A stretch of 64,000 nucleotides of DNA from CAKZSB01 sp964573105. Its GTDB lineage: Bacteria; Pseudomonadota; Gammaproteobacteria; Granulosicoccales; Granulosicoccaceae. Each line of letters opens with the position of its first letter. The first letter of the stretch is position 1. The notes under the pieces were generated by a model that was not told where the DNA came from, did no database searches, and saw only the letters and a program-made list of their open reading frames with translations. The stretch spans positions 1-64,000 of the forward strand of contig CAZNIS010000007.1 in assembly GCA_964573105.1 (NCBI GenBank), in the 5' to 3' direction. Positions 1 through 9,140 of the stretch are shown in pieces. Position numbers and translations under genes: made by a program.

Positions 1-1
1 G

Positions 2-115
2 GCCAAAACCAATCAATTAGTCGGGCTGAAAGCACTAGCGCACAAGATTTCAAGAGCTTGCTACCACATGATGACGAAACAGGTACCCTTCGATGAGGAA
101 AAACTTTTCGCCTAG
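2..115 (+). mobile_element. 3' end of an IS110-family transposase (partial)
   Basis: An open frame enters from the left edge and stops at TAG 113-115. The visible 37 residues include GLKALAHKISRACYHMM and a terminal VPFDEEKLFA. That is the style of the C-terminus of IS110-type transposases: an ALAHK-R helix followed by a short hydrophilic tail. These enzymes are DEDD recombinases that move circular elements without terminal inverted repeats. The catalytic regions lie outside the window, so I cannot say whether the gene is intact. The call rests on remembered family C-termini and on its position next to an AT-rich defence module. Confidence 0.6.
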
Positions 116-634
116 ACGAATAACCGAATACGGGTGATCTGGAAACCTATTTAGGAGTTGGCTAGTAACCACCAGACTTGATTGGACCAGGTCACCCATT
201 CCATTTTTCGCTGTAAGCTGTTACGACTACACAGTGAGCCTATGCGGGGTTGGTCAACAAGGCCACGAATCTTTTCAAATTGAGTGGACACTGTGTAGCG
301 CTGATGATTTTCTGGGGCGAAAGCCAGGGCGATTAGGATACTTACAAATCTTCGCTTGATCCTGATGGGTGACTGTTGCGTGACAGTGTCACGATAACCA
401 CCGACGAGAATGCAGTACGTAGACAGCTATGCGGCGTGTAACAAATTTTCTCAAATGATTGAGAAAGATTTACTGTGGGGGCTTGACAGAGAAAGTCTAA
501 TGGGTGACCCCTAAGGTTTGTCACAATTAGCTGTCGACGATGATTATTTGCTGGGGAAATCAGTAGAATACATCCGCACGTTGGTGCCTGCGTTACGGGG
601 TGATACCACCTATGTACGCGATTAGTGTGTAACC
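116..634. other. Non-coding flank of the IS110-type element, about 0.5 kb
   Basis: I see no convincing gene here. A 60-codon frame on the minus strand (342-524) resembles no family I know. There is an imperfect inverted repeat, GGGTGATCTGG (132-142) and CCAGGTCACCC (187-197), matching at 10 of 11 positions. If the transposase at 2-115 belongs to the IS1111 subgroup, the non-coding end downstream of the gene is where its guide (seek/bridge) RNA and the right end of the element would lie. That is inference from the family and is not shown by the sequence. Confidence 0.4.
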
Positions 635-3004
635 CTAGATTCGAGATCGAACATAAACAGGTGTGGTTAAGTCGTTTTGATAAGATAACTGATTTAGCTC
701 AGACGCGATGGGTAGTGATTGAATATGAGTGTGTGGATTTGATGGCTGTGTATCCATATCTAGGAGTTCAGCGCAAAAAGCGACCCTTTGACGCGGGTCG
801 AAAATCATTCCTGCAGGGTAGGGACTGATCTCGCTGTACTTAAATTCTAGGATCCAAAAATCACTGTCAGGTGCAATTTTTGAGACGATCTTCTCTAAAG
901 GATACTCTCGAATGAATAATGGATACGAGTTGTGCCATGTCCGAGTGCCTGTTGCTGCTTGTGCGTCTGGGTTTACTCGTAGTGTAGCGTCCACTTTTCG
1001 ACATGCCCAATTCCCGATTGCTGCTTGATTAACTGGTGAGTCGTGCGCAACACAGAGCCTTAATTTTGGTGTTCGGGCTTCTTTCAGCCAACTACGTGGA
1101 ATCGGAAGCCTTACGCTTACAATATCTTTAGAGGTCTCGATAACGCCTTGCCAGCCAATAGTCGCGTGTAATGGATCTGGTCGGACGAGTCTGTCATGTG
1201 TTGTGTTGCCTAAACCAAGAGTGCGCTTTGCCAATTCTTGTACTTGTTTCTCATCTGTTGTTCGTTGGGCAAATAAAGCGAGATAAGCCTTTACCAATAC
1301 TGCAGAAGCGCTAGATCCAGTCGGACATGATGCGTTTAGTGCGTCCATGGCTAGGGCGGCGCTTCTAGCCAAAATAGGCGCAGAATACGATGTACCTATT
1401 CGATCTTCGATATCTCCCATTCGGTTTATGCCGTAAACACCAAGGCCGAATCCGTTCGCATAGTCTTCCAGACAATTGCCTCCGGGGGCAGAGAACGTAG
1501 GCACAGGCGCTTTGTTTATTCCAAAACCGATTCGAGTAAACGGACTTGGAAATCCCACTTGCGAAGCGATACTGTCTGAGGACAACTTCGAAACGTGGGA
1601 GCCGCAAACTAGTGTGTTGTATCCGGAGGCCCAAGCGCCAAGTGCCCAGCTTGGGTCATCAATATGCTTTGGGTATGGTTGGGATGGTATTAGTCCTTTT
1701 CTGGAATTGCCCGCTGCTACAACCACGACAACATCGTTTGCAAATATAAAATTGTCAAGATCTTGTAGTTCAAGTAGCCGTTCTTTCTTTTCGACTTCTC
1801 GTAATTCCCCTAGGGCTTCATGACTTCCAAAGCTGAGGTTAAAGACCCGAACATCAGGTGCTGCGCCTACCACGCCTGAGAGAGCGTTTATGACTAATTT
1901 GTCGTTCACTCGATTCATGGATATGTCGCCAACTGGAACATCGTAAAAGCTGCATTTTCCCTTCGCAGTTGTGACAACATCATAAGACTCGTTTTCACCA
2001 AAAACAACGCGGGAAGCAACAAAAGAGCCATGGTCAGAATTTTCATGAATATTAGCTCCTTGCTCCATGAATCTTCCTCGACTGTACTCTGCTAAATACA
2101 GATGATCGCTTGGCACTCCAGTGTCCACGATGGCGACGCATGGCAGCCTCTCTGTTTGGAGGGGGGCTCTACTGCTGCTCATTGAGTTACGAATGGACTC
2201 ACTTCTATCTATAGTCGTGGAAAGAAAACGAGACCGAAGTGGCCTGTGAATCGATTGAATCGAATAGTATGTTTCTGCGATATGCTTTATTAGCTCCGGT
2301 TCGACGATTCCGCGCACCCAGTATCTGCCTGAAAAGTCCATACCTAGATTGGTAAGCTTGGAAATAGTGCTTTTTCTCAAAAGCTCAGTAAGTGATTCGA
2401 GAACCTGATTCGCATCAACGCGGCCCAGTACAGGTTGAAGTTCAAAAATTACTTCTGCTGGCTTGCCCGTTTCTAAACTAAATAGCCATTCGGCGTCAAC
2501 ACGTGCTCCCCAAGGGATTTCTGCAAATGAATTTACCGTAGCCCATCTCGATTGCTCGCGAGTACCCGCAGATGGTAAGAATTGTGTGCGCGCTATCAGC
2601 TCATCGAATTTCAAGTTGTCTGCGTGGACAACTGCACCTCCGTCGTGTGACACCTCAATCTGCTCTAGGCCAATCCGCTCAAGAACCTTGCAGTGGTTGG
2701 TTCGGAAGTCTGTTGTTTCTTCAAATATGCCGTCAGGCGCTTTCTTTTTAGAATTCGATAACTTACTTACTGAGGCCTCTGGCAGTGCAAGAGCGAAGTA
2801 CCGCTTCCCTCGAAGTGGATCTTGCGAAGTGTCTAGGTCTCGTTTCAGTTGTATCAAGCTATTGCTGATAGTTGCTGATTTCGCACTCCACTGTATTGGT
2901 GCGTATTTGGCATTTCCTCCCCCTCCAGGTTTAATGGACGGTGTTAGCTCGTGCTTCTCGTTGAGGTAGTAGTTCCTTGGTGCCGTATTATCCCGCTTTT
3001 TCAT
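635..3004 (-). CDS. ietS: Subtilisin-like (S8) serine protease of an IetAS-type defence module
   Basis: A 789-residue protein with a full subtilase triad: Asp294 in AIVDTGVPSD, His325 in SDHGSFVAS and Ser539 in GTSYSAP, with the oxyanion Asn433 in VVAAGNS. About 290 residues precede the protease domain with no signal peptide, so it is probably cytosolic. A C-terminal region of about 200 residues follows. The start ATG overlaps the stop of the upstream AAA ATPase gene by four bases (ATGA), so the pair is translationally coupled. Paired AAA ATPase and subtilase genes are known as IetA/IetS, first described as a plasmid stability/incompatibility locus and later recovered among anti-phage cassettes. 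The segment is AT-richer than the rest of the window and abuts an IS110 remnant, which suggests transfer. The protease call is firm; the IetS assignment is from memory of the pair. Confidence 0.88.
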   Translation of the reverse strand: MKKRDNTAPRNYYLNEKHELTPSIKPGGGGNAKYAPIQWSAKSATISNSLIQLKRDLDTSQDPLRGKRYFALALPEASVSKLSNSKKKAPDGIFEETTDFRTNHCKVLERIGLEQIEVSHDGGAVVHADNLKFDELIARTQFLPSAGTREQSRWATVNSFAEIPWGARVDAEWLFSLETGKPAEVIFELQPVLGRVDANQVLESLTELLRKSTISKLTNLGMDFSGRYWVRGIVEPELIKHIAETYYSIQSIHRPLRSRFLSTTIDRSESIRNSMSSSRAPLQTERLPCVAIVDTGVPSDHLYLAEYSRGRFMEQGANIHENSDHGSFVASRVVFGENESYDVVTTAKGKCSFYDVPVGDISMNRVNDKLVINALSGVVGAAPDVRVFNLSFGSHEALGELREVEKKERLLELQDLDNFIFANDVVVVVAAGNSRKGLIPSQPYPKHIDDPSWALGAWASGYNTLVCGSHVSKLSSDSIASQVGFPSPFTRIGFGINKAPVPTFSAPGGNCLEDYANGFGLGVYGINRMGDIEDRIGTSYSAPILARSAALAMDALNASCPTGSSASAVLVKAYLALFAQRTTDEKQVQELAKRTLGLGNTTHDRLVRPDPLHATIGWQGVIETSKDIVSVRLPIPRSWLKEARTPKLRLCVAHDSPVNQAAIGNWACRKVDATLRVNPDAQAATGTRTWHNSYPLFIREYPLEKIVSKIAPDSDFWILEFKYSEISPYPAGMIFDPRQRVAFCAELLDMDTQPSNPHTHIQSLPIASELNQLSYQNDLTTPVYVRSRI

Positions 3005-3927
3005 CGATTCTTAGTGCATTTAGCTAATACAGATTGCCGGAACTTGTCGAATACAAGCTTTTCGCACATTGCATAGTTTTCTGCTTTTTTAGCATGATCT
3101 ATGACAGCTTTGGATGCTTGGAAATCTAGGCGGTCAGTAAGGCTCTTAGCAAATTTTCCTAACATTGCAGGTGTGGGTTGCTTGAATTCTATACTTGTGT
3201 CGAACCTTCTCCACAAAGCGTTGTCGAGTTGCTTGGGTATATTTGTTGTGGCTACTACAAGCCCTTTTGGTTGTGTGTGTTCAAGTTCTTGAAACAGAGC
3301 GATTACAATTCTGTCTAATTCTCCAACTTCACGTGAATCACCTCTTTTCTTGCCTAGTGCATCAATTTCATCTAGAAGAAGAACGCATGGGTAAGACTCG
3401 ATAAAGTTGAAAATGCCCCTTAAGTTGGTTGCTGTCTGACCTAGGTACGCACCTATCACTGCGTCAAATCTAAGAAGATAAGTTGGCAAGCCTAGTCTGT
3501 TTGCTATGGCGTTTGCAGTTAATGTCTTTCCACAACCTGGAGGACCGTAGAAAATTAGCTTATTCCTTGGGCTCAATCCGTGCTTGGTAAGAAGGGTTTT
3601 CTGGGACCATTCGTGCAAAATATCGAATACCAAGTTCTGTGTTTTTTTTTCTAGCGCGATATTGCCAATTGCGACATTATTTTTTATTTCCAGAAGGCCT
3701 AGGCTGGAGGCGTTGTTGCGCTCAATGTCGCTAAAGGAGACGTTTTCAGGTTCGCGCGCACTTTTACGTTTATTGGAGTGCAGTGCGCCGGAGAGTGTTT
3801 TCGCAACATTTGTATGTCCTGCTGCCAGTTCATGCTCACTAATCTCGTTGGCAATTTCTACGGCCACTCTGAGGTCGTTGTTCGATAATGCACGAAAGAG
3901 ATTGGCGAGTAGTCGGGTGGTGGTCAT
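3001..3927 (-). CDS. ietA: AAA+ ATPase of an IetAS-type defence module
   Basis: A 308-residue AAA protein. Walker A is GPPGCGKT (128-135) and Walker B is VLLLDE (182-187) followed by IDALGKKR. A helical N-terminal region of about 95 residues precedes the ATPase core, and a short helical lid follows it. It is the first gene of a two-gene unit; the subtilase start overlaps its stop (ATGA). In this module the ATPase is thought to gate or activate the partner protease. The sequence upstream of the ATG is very AT-rich and shows no clear ribosome-binding site, so the start at 3927 is the best visible candidate but is not certain. A mundane FtsH or Spastin-like ATPase is less likely because of the coupled subtilase. 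Confidence 0.85.
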   Translation of the reverse strand: MTTTRLLANLFRALSNNDLRVAVEIANEISEHELAAGHTNVAKTLSGALHSNKRKSAREPENVSFSDIERNNASSLGLLEIKNNVAIGNIALEKKTQNLVFDILHEWSQKTLLTKHGLSPRNKLIFYGPPGCGKTLTANAIANRLGLPTYLLRFDAVIGAYLGQTATNLRGIFNFIESYPCVLLLDEIDALGKKRGDSREVGELDRIVIALFQELEHTQPKGLVVATTNIPKQLDNALWRRFDTSIEFKQPTPAMLGKFAKSLTDRLDFQASKAVIDHAKKAENYAMCEKLVFDKFRQSVLAKCTKNR

Positions 3928-4112
3928 CTATTTATAAATTTATTGGGTCTACGCAATTGAGATTGGTTATTTACTCCGCTTGACTATCTGATAGTGACTA
4001 CTCATTCGGATACAGTTTATTTCACTTTATCTCAAGGATGTTTGGGGCCTACGCTGTACAAGGAAGAAAGACATTGGGTATTGCATAGCTATGTGTTTGT
4101 TGGAATCTTGGC

Positions 4113-4140
4113 AGGGCCCCAGTTCATATGCTGGGGCCCT
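4113..4140. terminator. Perfect 10-bp hairpin downstream of sodB
   Basis: AGGGCCCCAG (4113-4122) and CTGGGGCCCT (4131-4140) flank an 8-base loop. The hairpin lies 24 bp past the sodB stop, at the junction with the accessory segment. Neither side has a strong T-run, so termination efficiency is uncertain. Confidence 0.55.
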
Positions 4141-4163
4141 TCGAATTCCCTCGTTTGCTGCCC

Positions 4164-4775
4164 TTAGACAGCTGTGCTCAACCTCATCGCAACATTCTCC
4201 CAATTAACCAACTTATCCAAAAAGTTAGTCAGATAAACCGGCCGCTTATTCCGAAAATCGATGTAGTAAGAGTGCTCCCACACATCGCAACCCAGCAGAG
4301 CGGTTTGGCCAAAACAAAGCGGGTTAACACCATTCTCTGTTTTGGTCACCTTCAGTGATCCGTCGGTATCGACTACCAGCCAGCACCAGCCCGAGCCAAA
4401 CTGACCAGCACCTGCGGCGGCAAACTCTTCTTTGAATTTGTCCACCGAGCCAAACGCGTCTTTGATGCGTGATTCGAGTTCGCCTGGCATGGCGCCGCTG
4501 TTGGGGCCCATCATTTCCCAGAACTGCATGTGGTTCCAGTGTTGTGAGGCGTTGTTGAAGATGCCGTTTTGGGCGACTGCGCCTGACTGGTAGGTGCCGG
4601 TGATGATGTCTTCGAGGGATTTGTTTTCCCACTCGGTGCCGGCGATCAGTTTGTTGCCGTTGTCGACGTAGGCTTTGTGGTGCAGGTCGTGGTGGAATTC
4701 GAGGGTTTCCTTGGACATGCCGCCGGCGGCGAGGGCGTCGTGGGCATAGGGGAGATCGGGCAGTTCGAAAGCCAT
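4164..4775 (-). CDS. sodB: Iron superoxide dismutase
   Basis: A 203-residue Fe/Mn-type superoxide dismutase that converts superoxide to hydrogen peroxide and oxygen in the cytoplasm. The metal site is visible: His28 in EFHHDLHHKAYVDN, the His in NASQHWNHMQFW, and Asp and His in DVWEHSYYIDF. AAAGAGQFGSGW in the middle points to the iron form. Length is typical for the family. The gene stands alone, convergent with nothing close, and ends before a GC-rich hairpin. The start codon is at 4775, preceded by AAAGGAAAA, a good ribosome-binding site. Confidence 0.95.
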   Translation of the reverse strand: MAFELPDLPYAHDALAAGGMSKETLEFHHDLHHKAYVDNGNKLIAGTEWENKSLEDIITGTYQSGAVAQNGIFNNASQHWNHMQFWEMMGPNSGAMPGELESRIKDAFGSVDKFKEEFAAAGAGQFGSGWCWLVVDTDGSLKVTKTENGVNPLCFGQTALLGCDVWEHSYYIDFRNKRPVYLTNFLDKLVNWENVAMRLSTAV

Positions 4776-4942
4776 TTGCTTTTCCTTTATTTCGGGTGTG
4801 ATTGGAATTTCTCCGGCCGACGCCGGGCACTACAAGGTCCCGTCGAGTCTATCTTATTTCAATAGCTTGCGACAATTCGCCCGCCGTATCGATGCGGTGT
4901 CTGCGCTACCATGGCGATCCGTTCTGTTGTGGATTCGCTTGT

Positions 4943-5476
4943 ATGGATGATGTCTGGTTGTTTGGCTACGGTTCGCTGATCTGGCGGCCGGATTTTGCGT
5001 TTGTCGAGAAGCGGGTGGCGTGGGTCGATGGCTGGACGCGGCGCTTTTGGCAGGGCTCGCACGATCACCGCGGGGTGCCAGAGGCACCGGGGCGGGTGGT
5101 GACGCTAGTGCGTCAATCTGGCGAACGCTGTGCGGGCATGGCCTACCGGATCGAATATCAGCAGGCGCGGGAGATTTTTAAGGCGCTGGATTATCGTGAG
5201 AAGAATGGCTACGAGCGGCACGAGACGGCGTTTCATTTTAACGATGCGCCGTCGGTCGATGGCATTTTGTACGTCGCGAGCACCGACAACTTTGCCTGGC
5301 TGGGGCCGGCCTCGGATACGGCGATTGCGGAGCAGATTAATCGCTCGGTGGGCCCGAGTGGGCCCAATCGGGAGTATTTACTGCGACTGGCGCAGGCGCT
5401 GCGCGACTTGCAGCTGGATGATCCGCATGTGTTTGCGCTGGAGCAGGTGGTGCTGGCTTTGCCGCCTGCTGGCTAA
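4943..5476 (+). CDS. ChaC-like gamma-glutamylcyclotransferase
   Basis: The protein begins VWLFGYGSLIWRPDF a few residues after the start. This is the signature of ChaC/GGCT enzymes, which cleave glutathione or gamma-glutamyl amino acids to 5-oxoproline. The catalytic Glu is expected in the mid-region, and the YREKNGYERHE stretch (about residue 95) fits it. An upstream extension of the frame to 4802 has no family resemblance and overlaps the sodB promoter, so I chose ATG 4943, giving 177 residues. Together with divergent sodB it suggests redox housekeeping. Substrate (glutathione or another gamma-glutamyl compound) cannot be read from sequence. Confidence 0.88.
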   Translation: MDDVWLFGYGSLIWRPDFAFVEKRVAWVDGWTRRFWQGSHDHRGVPEAPGRVVTLVRQSGERCAGMAYRIEYQQAREIFKALDYREKNGYERHETAFHFNDAPSVDGILYVASTDNFAWLGPASDTAIAEQINRSVGPSGPNREYLLRLAQALRDLQLDDPHVFALEQVVLALPPAG

Positions 5477-5715
5477 GCTTGTCCTATACCTCTGATGGTC
5501 TTAGGGGCCGTAAGCACCAGGCACACGTACAACGAAAATACTCTCACGGTAGGTGCGTTGGCACTTACCTCCCCTACTGAAGATGTTGTAAAAGCCCGGT
5601 CCGGATGGAAACCCGAAGTGTCAGCTGGTACACACTACTGTCGCCTCGCTCACGCGTCGGGTTTCCTGGTGGATCGTCTGTCTGGGCTATTGCGCGGTTA
5701 CTTGGACCGCGATCG

Positions 5716-6885
5716 CTAGGCGCTGAGTGACTGCTCTACCAGCTGCACCCAGTAGGAGCAGCCGTAGGGTATCGCGTCGTCGTTGAAGTCGTACTCGGGG
5801 TGGTGCAGGGTGGCGGTGTCGCCGTTGCCAACGAAGATGAACGCGCCGGGGCGGGCGTTGAGCATGAAGGCGAAGTCTTCGCCGCCCATGACAGCAGGCG
5901 TGTTTGGGTTGACTTTGTCGCTGCCCGCCACCGAGCCCGCCACGTCGACGGCCAGGGTGGTCTGCTCGGCTGAGTTGATACACACCGGGTAGTTGCGCTG
6001 GAATTCGAATTCGGCTTTCACGCCCATCGCTTTGGCGGTGTTCTCGACCACTTCGCCCATGCGCTTTTCCAGCAGATCGCGCACGTCTGGATCGAGGCTG
6101 CGCACGGTGCCGCGCAGACTGGCGCGCTGCGGAATCACGTTGAATGCGTCGCCCTCGGTCTGGAATACGGTGGTGGAGATGACGGCGTTCATCATCGGGT
6201 CGACGTTGCGTGAGATGATCGATTGCAGTGCCAGTACGATCTGCGCGCCTGCCACGGTGGGATCGGCGCAGGCGTGGGGCATGGCGGCGTGACCGCCGAG
6301 GCCCTCAATCTCAACGGTGAACAGATCGGCGGCTGCCATCAGCGGGCCGGGACGGGTGGCGAACTCGCCGACTGGCAGGCCGGGCATGTTGTGCATGCCA
6401 TAGACCTCCTGAATGTCGAAGCGATCCATCATGCCGTCGTTGACCATCTCGCGGCCGCCGCCACCGCCCTCTTCGGCGGGTTGAAAGATCACCGCGACGG
6501 TGCCGGCGAAGTTGCGCGTCTCGGCCAGATATTTGGCCGCCCCCATTAGCATGGCGGTGTGGCCGTCGTGCCCGCAGGCGTGCATTTTTCCGTCGGTGGT
6601 GGAGGCATGCGGCACGCCGCTGGCCTCGAGGATGGGCAGGGCGTCCATGTCGGCGCGCAGGCCGATCACGCGGTCTGAGTCGCCGCGATTGCCTTTGATG
6701 ATGCCGACCACACCGGTCTTGCCAATGCCCTCGACGACCTCATCAGCGCCGAACTCGCGCAGTTTGTCGGCGACGATGCCGGCGGTGCGGTGGACGTCGA
6801 ACTGCAGTTCGGGGTGGGTGTGGATGTCGCGCCGCCATTCGGTGATTTCGGGCAGCAGGTCGGCAAAGCGGTTGACGATGGGCAC
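5716..6885 (-). CDS. M20 family amidohydrolase (hippurate hydrolase/N-acyl amino acid type)
   Basis: A zinc-dependent M20D peptidase fold. Motifs in order are RRDIHTHPEL, GLRADMDALPI, HACGHDGHTAMLMGAAK, PAEEGGGGGREM and, near the end, VMGGEDFAFML. This group hydrolyses N-acyl amino acids, hippurate or the ester/amide bonds of indole conjugates in the cytosol. I chose GTG 6885 (VPIVNRFADLLPEI) because GGAG lies eight bases upstream and the residues before it look non-coding; this gives 389 residues, typical of the family. It is divergent from a peptide ABC transporter, so imported peptides or acyl amino acids may be its substrates. That link is inference from context. Confidence 0.9.
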   Translation of the reverse strand: MPIVNRFADLLPEITEWRRDIHTHPELQFDVHRTAGIVADKLREFGADEVVEGIGKTGVVGIIKGNRGDSDRVIGLRADMDALPILEASGVPHASTTDGKMHACGHDGHTAMLMGAAKYLAETRNFAGTVAVIFQPAEEGGGGGREMVNDGMMDRFDIQEVYGMHNMPGLPVGEFATRPGPLMAAADLFTVEIEGLGGHAAMPHACADPTVAGAQIVLALQSIISRNVDPMMNAVISTTVFQTEGDAFNVIPQRASLRGTVRSLDPDVRDLLEKRMGEVVENTAKAMGVKAEFEFQRNYPVCINSAEQTTLAVDVAGSVAGSDKVNPNTPAVMGGEDFAFMLNARPGAFIFVGNGDTATLHHPEYDFNDDAIPYGCSYWVQLVEQSLSA

Positions 6886-7103
6886 TGATGGGTCTCCGGA
6901 TTGGGGATGGGTGGGTGGGCTGTCGGGTGCGCCACCGGACGTTTGATCGATACAGAATGCACCTGAGCGCACGGCCCCGCAAGCTGTGCTGCTGGCGATA
7001 GAATCCCGCGCGCGGCATCGATGCGCGATTTTCGACAGATTAGTATTGCGAGCGCGCGCATTTGATGGTGTAGTGACTGGCATGGGAGCGATAATAAAAA
7101 CGC

Positions 7104-8099
7104 ATGGTTAGTGCTACCGAACGGCAGACGGTGCTGGAGGTGGACGGCCTGAAGACGGTTTTCCACACCCGAGATGGCCTGGTCCACGCGGTCAATCGGG
7201 TGAGCTTTTCGCTCTCGACCGGCGAGTTACTGGGTGTGGTGGGCGAGAGTGGTTCCGGCAAGAGCGTGACGATGATGTCGCTGCTGAAGCTGTTGCCCTC
7301 TCCCCCTGCGGAGTTGCAGGAGGGATCGATCAAATTCGAGGGCCGCGACGTGCTGGCCTTCTCCGATGAAGAACTGCGCGAGTTGCGCGGTGGCGATGTC
7401 GGTTTCATCTTCCAGGACCCGATGACCTCACTGAACCCGGTATTTACCGTCGGCTTTCAGATGGTCGAGGTACTGCGCGAACACTTGAAATTGTCCAAAA
7501 AGGCGGCTCGCGCCCGCGCCGCCGAGCTGCTGGAGCTGGTGGGGATACCGTCAGCGGCAGATCGCCTGCGCGATTATCCACATCAGTTTTCCGGTGGTAT
7601 GCGTCAGCGGGTGATGATTGCCATGGCGCTGGCCTGCGATCCCAAGGTGCTGATCGCGGATGAGCCAACCACTGCACTGGATGTGACGATTCAGGCGCAG
7701 ATTCTTGAGCTGGTGCGCAAGCTGCGCCGCGAGCTCGGCATGGGTATCGTCTGGATCACGCACGATCTGGGTGTGATCGCCGGTATCGCCGATCGGGTAC
7801 TGGTGATGTACGGCGGCCAGATCGTCGAGCACGCACCGGTACACGAGCTGTTCGAATCGCCGGCGCATCCCTACACTCAGGCGCTGTTGGCAACCATGCC
7901 AAGCGTCGATGGCACGCGGTCGGAACGCCTGATGTCGATACCGGGTCAGCCGCCGAATCTGTCCGAGCATCCGTCCAGTTGCTCGTTTGCGCCTCGCTGT
8001 GCGCACGCCTTCGATCGCTGCCACAAGGAAAACCCGCAACTGACTGCCATCACTGAAGGCCACGACGTCGCCTGCTGGCTGCGGGTGGAGTCGCACTGA
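7104..8099 (+). CDS. Peptide ABC transporter ATP-binding protein (OppD/DppD type)
   Basis: A 331-residue ATPase subunit. Walker A is GESGSGKS, the signature FSGGMRQR, Walker B LIADEPTTALD, and the switch His lies in WITHDLGVIAG. The C-terminal oligopeptide-transporter extension is present (HPYTQALLATMP, then a Cys-containing SCSFAPRCAHAFDRC segment that may bind an iron-sulphur cluster, as in related proteins). It opens a transporter operon; its stop overlaps the next ATG (TGATG). The five subunits of the importer run from here to 12825. Confidence 0.94.
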   Translation: MVSATERQTVLEVDGLKTVFHTRDGLVHAVNRVSFSLSTGELLGVVGESGSGKSVTMMSLLKLLPSPPAELQEGSIKFEGRDVLAFSDEELRELRGGDVGFIFQDPMTSLNPVFTVGFQMVEVLREHLKLSKKAARARAAELLELVGIPSAADRLRDYPHQFSGGMRQRVMIAMALACDPKVLIADEPTTALDVTIQAQILELVRKLRRELGMGIVWITHDLGVIAGIADRVLVMYGGQIVEHAPVHELFESPAHPYTQALLATMPSVDGTRSERLMSIPGQPPNLSEHPSSCSFAPRCAHAFDRCHKENPQLTAITEGHDVACWLRVESH

Positions 8100-9082
8100 T
8101 GGCAGACACTGAACAGCCGATGCTCAGGGTCACTGGCCTGAGCATGCACTTTCCAATCTACAAAGGCCTGATGCGCCGACAGGTCGGCGTTGTGAAGGCG
8201 GTGGACGAGGTCAGCTTCGAGACCCGCCGCGGCGAGACGCTGGGGCTGGTAGGGGAGAGCGGCTGCGGCAAGTCGACCACCGGGCGTGCGATTCTTAAAT
8301 TGTACAAACCCACGGCTGGCACGATTGAGCTGGACGGGGAAGACATCACCGATGCATCAGGTGATGAGCTGCGCGCGCTGCGCCCGGAAATGCAGATGAT
8401 CTTTCAGGATCCGATGGCCTGCCTGAACCCGCGTATGACCGTCGGCTCGATCATCTCGGAGCCGCTGGACGAGCACAGCAAAATGAGCCGTGCCGAGAAG
8501 CGCGAGCGAGTGGGTGAGTTGCTGGAAGCCGTGGGTATGAACCCGGATTTTGGCAATCGCTACCCGCACGAATTCTCGGGCGGTCAGCGCCAGCGCATCG
8601 GTATCGCGCGCGCACTGGCGCTGGAGCCCAAGTTCATTGTTTGCGATGAGCCAATCGCAGCCCTTGATGTGTCGATTCAGGCGCAGGTGGTCAACCTTTT
8701 GGAAGAGCTCCAGGCGCAGCGCAATCTCACCTATTTATTCATCAGTCACGATCTGTCGATGGTCCGGCACATCGCCGATCGCATCGCGGTGATGTATCTG
8801 GGCAAGATCGTCGAGCTCGCCTCGCGCGATGATCTCTACACAGATCCGCAGCACCCCTATTCGCAGGCGTTGTTGTCAGCGGTGCCGGTGCCCAATCCGG
8901 TGGCCGAGGCAAAGCGCGAACGAATCATCCTGCAGGGCGATGTACCCAGCCCTGCCAATCCGCCCACCGGTTGCAACTTTTCCACCCGTTGTCCGCGGGC
9001 GGTGGATCGATGTCGCAGTGAAGCGCCAGCCTGGCGCGATCTGGGCGGCAGGCGCTATGTCGCCTGTCATTTGGTCGAGTGA
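8099..9082 (+). CDS. Peptide ABC transporter ATP-binding protein (OppF/DppF type)
   Basis: A 327-residue second ATPase of the importer. Walker A is GESGCGKST, the signature FSGGQRQRIGIARAL, and Walker B FIVCDEPIAALD; the switch His lies in FISHDLSMV. The C-terminal extension carries HPYSQALLSAVP and CNFSTRCPRAVDRC. OppD and OppF form the usual ATPase heterodimer on the cytosolic face. It overlaps the upstream gene by one base, which indicates translational coupling. A 58-bp gap separates it from the binding protein gene. Confidence 0.94.
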   Translation: MADTEQPMLRVTGLSMHFPIYKGLMRRQVGVVKAVDEVSFETRRGETLGLVGESGCGKSTTGRAILKLYKPTAGTIELDGEDITDASGDELRALRPEMQMIFQDPMACLNPRMTVGSIISEPLDEHSKMSRAEKRERVGELLEAVGMNPDFGNRYPHEFSGGQRQRIGIARALALEPKFIVCDEPIAALDVSIQAQVVNLLEELQAQRNLTYLFISHDLSMVRHIADRIAVMYLGKIVELASRDDLYTDPQHPYSQALLSAVPVPNPVAEAKRERIILQGDVPSPANPPTGCNFSTRCPRAVDRCRSEAPAWRDLGGRRYVACHLVE

Positions 9083-9140
9083 TGTTCGCGAACATCCATT
9101 TCACTCTCTTTTTCCATTCTCACGCACGAGGAAATTCCGC

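Noticed and set aside
625..828. 67-codon plus-strand frame
   Set aside because: It lies antisense to the 3' end of the subtilase gene and has no family features.
4324..4830. 168-codon frame opposite the reading of sodB
   Set aside because: An Arg/His-rich shadow of sodB in another frame.
5495..5719. 74-codon plus-strand frame between ChaC and M20 genes
   Set aside because: No ribosome-binding site, no motif, and the 239-bp gap is otherwise ordinary.
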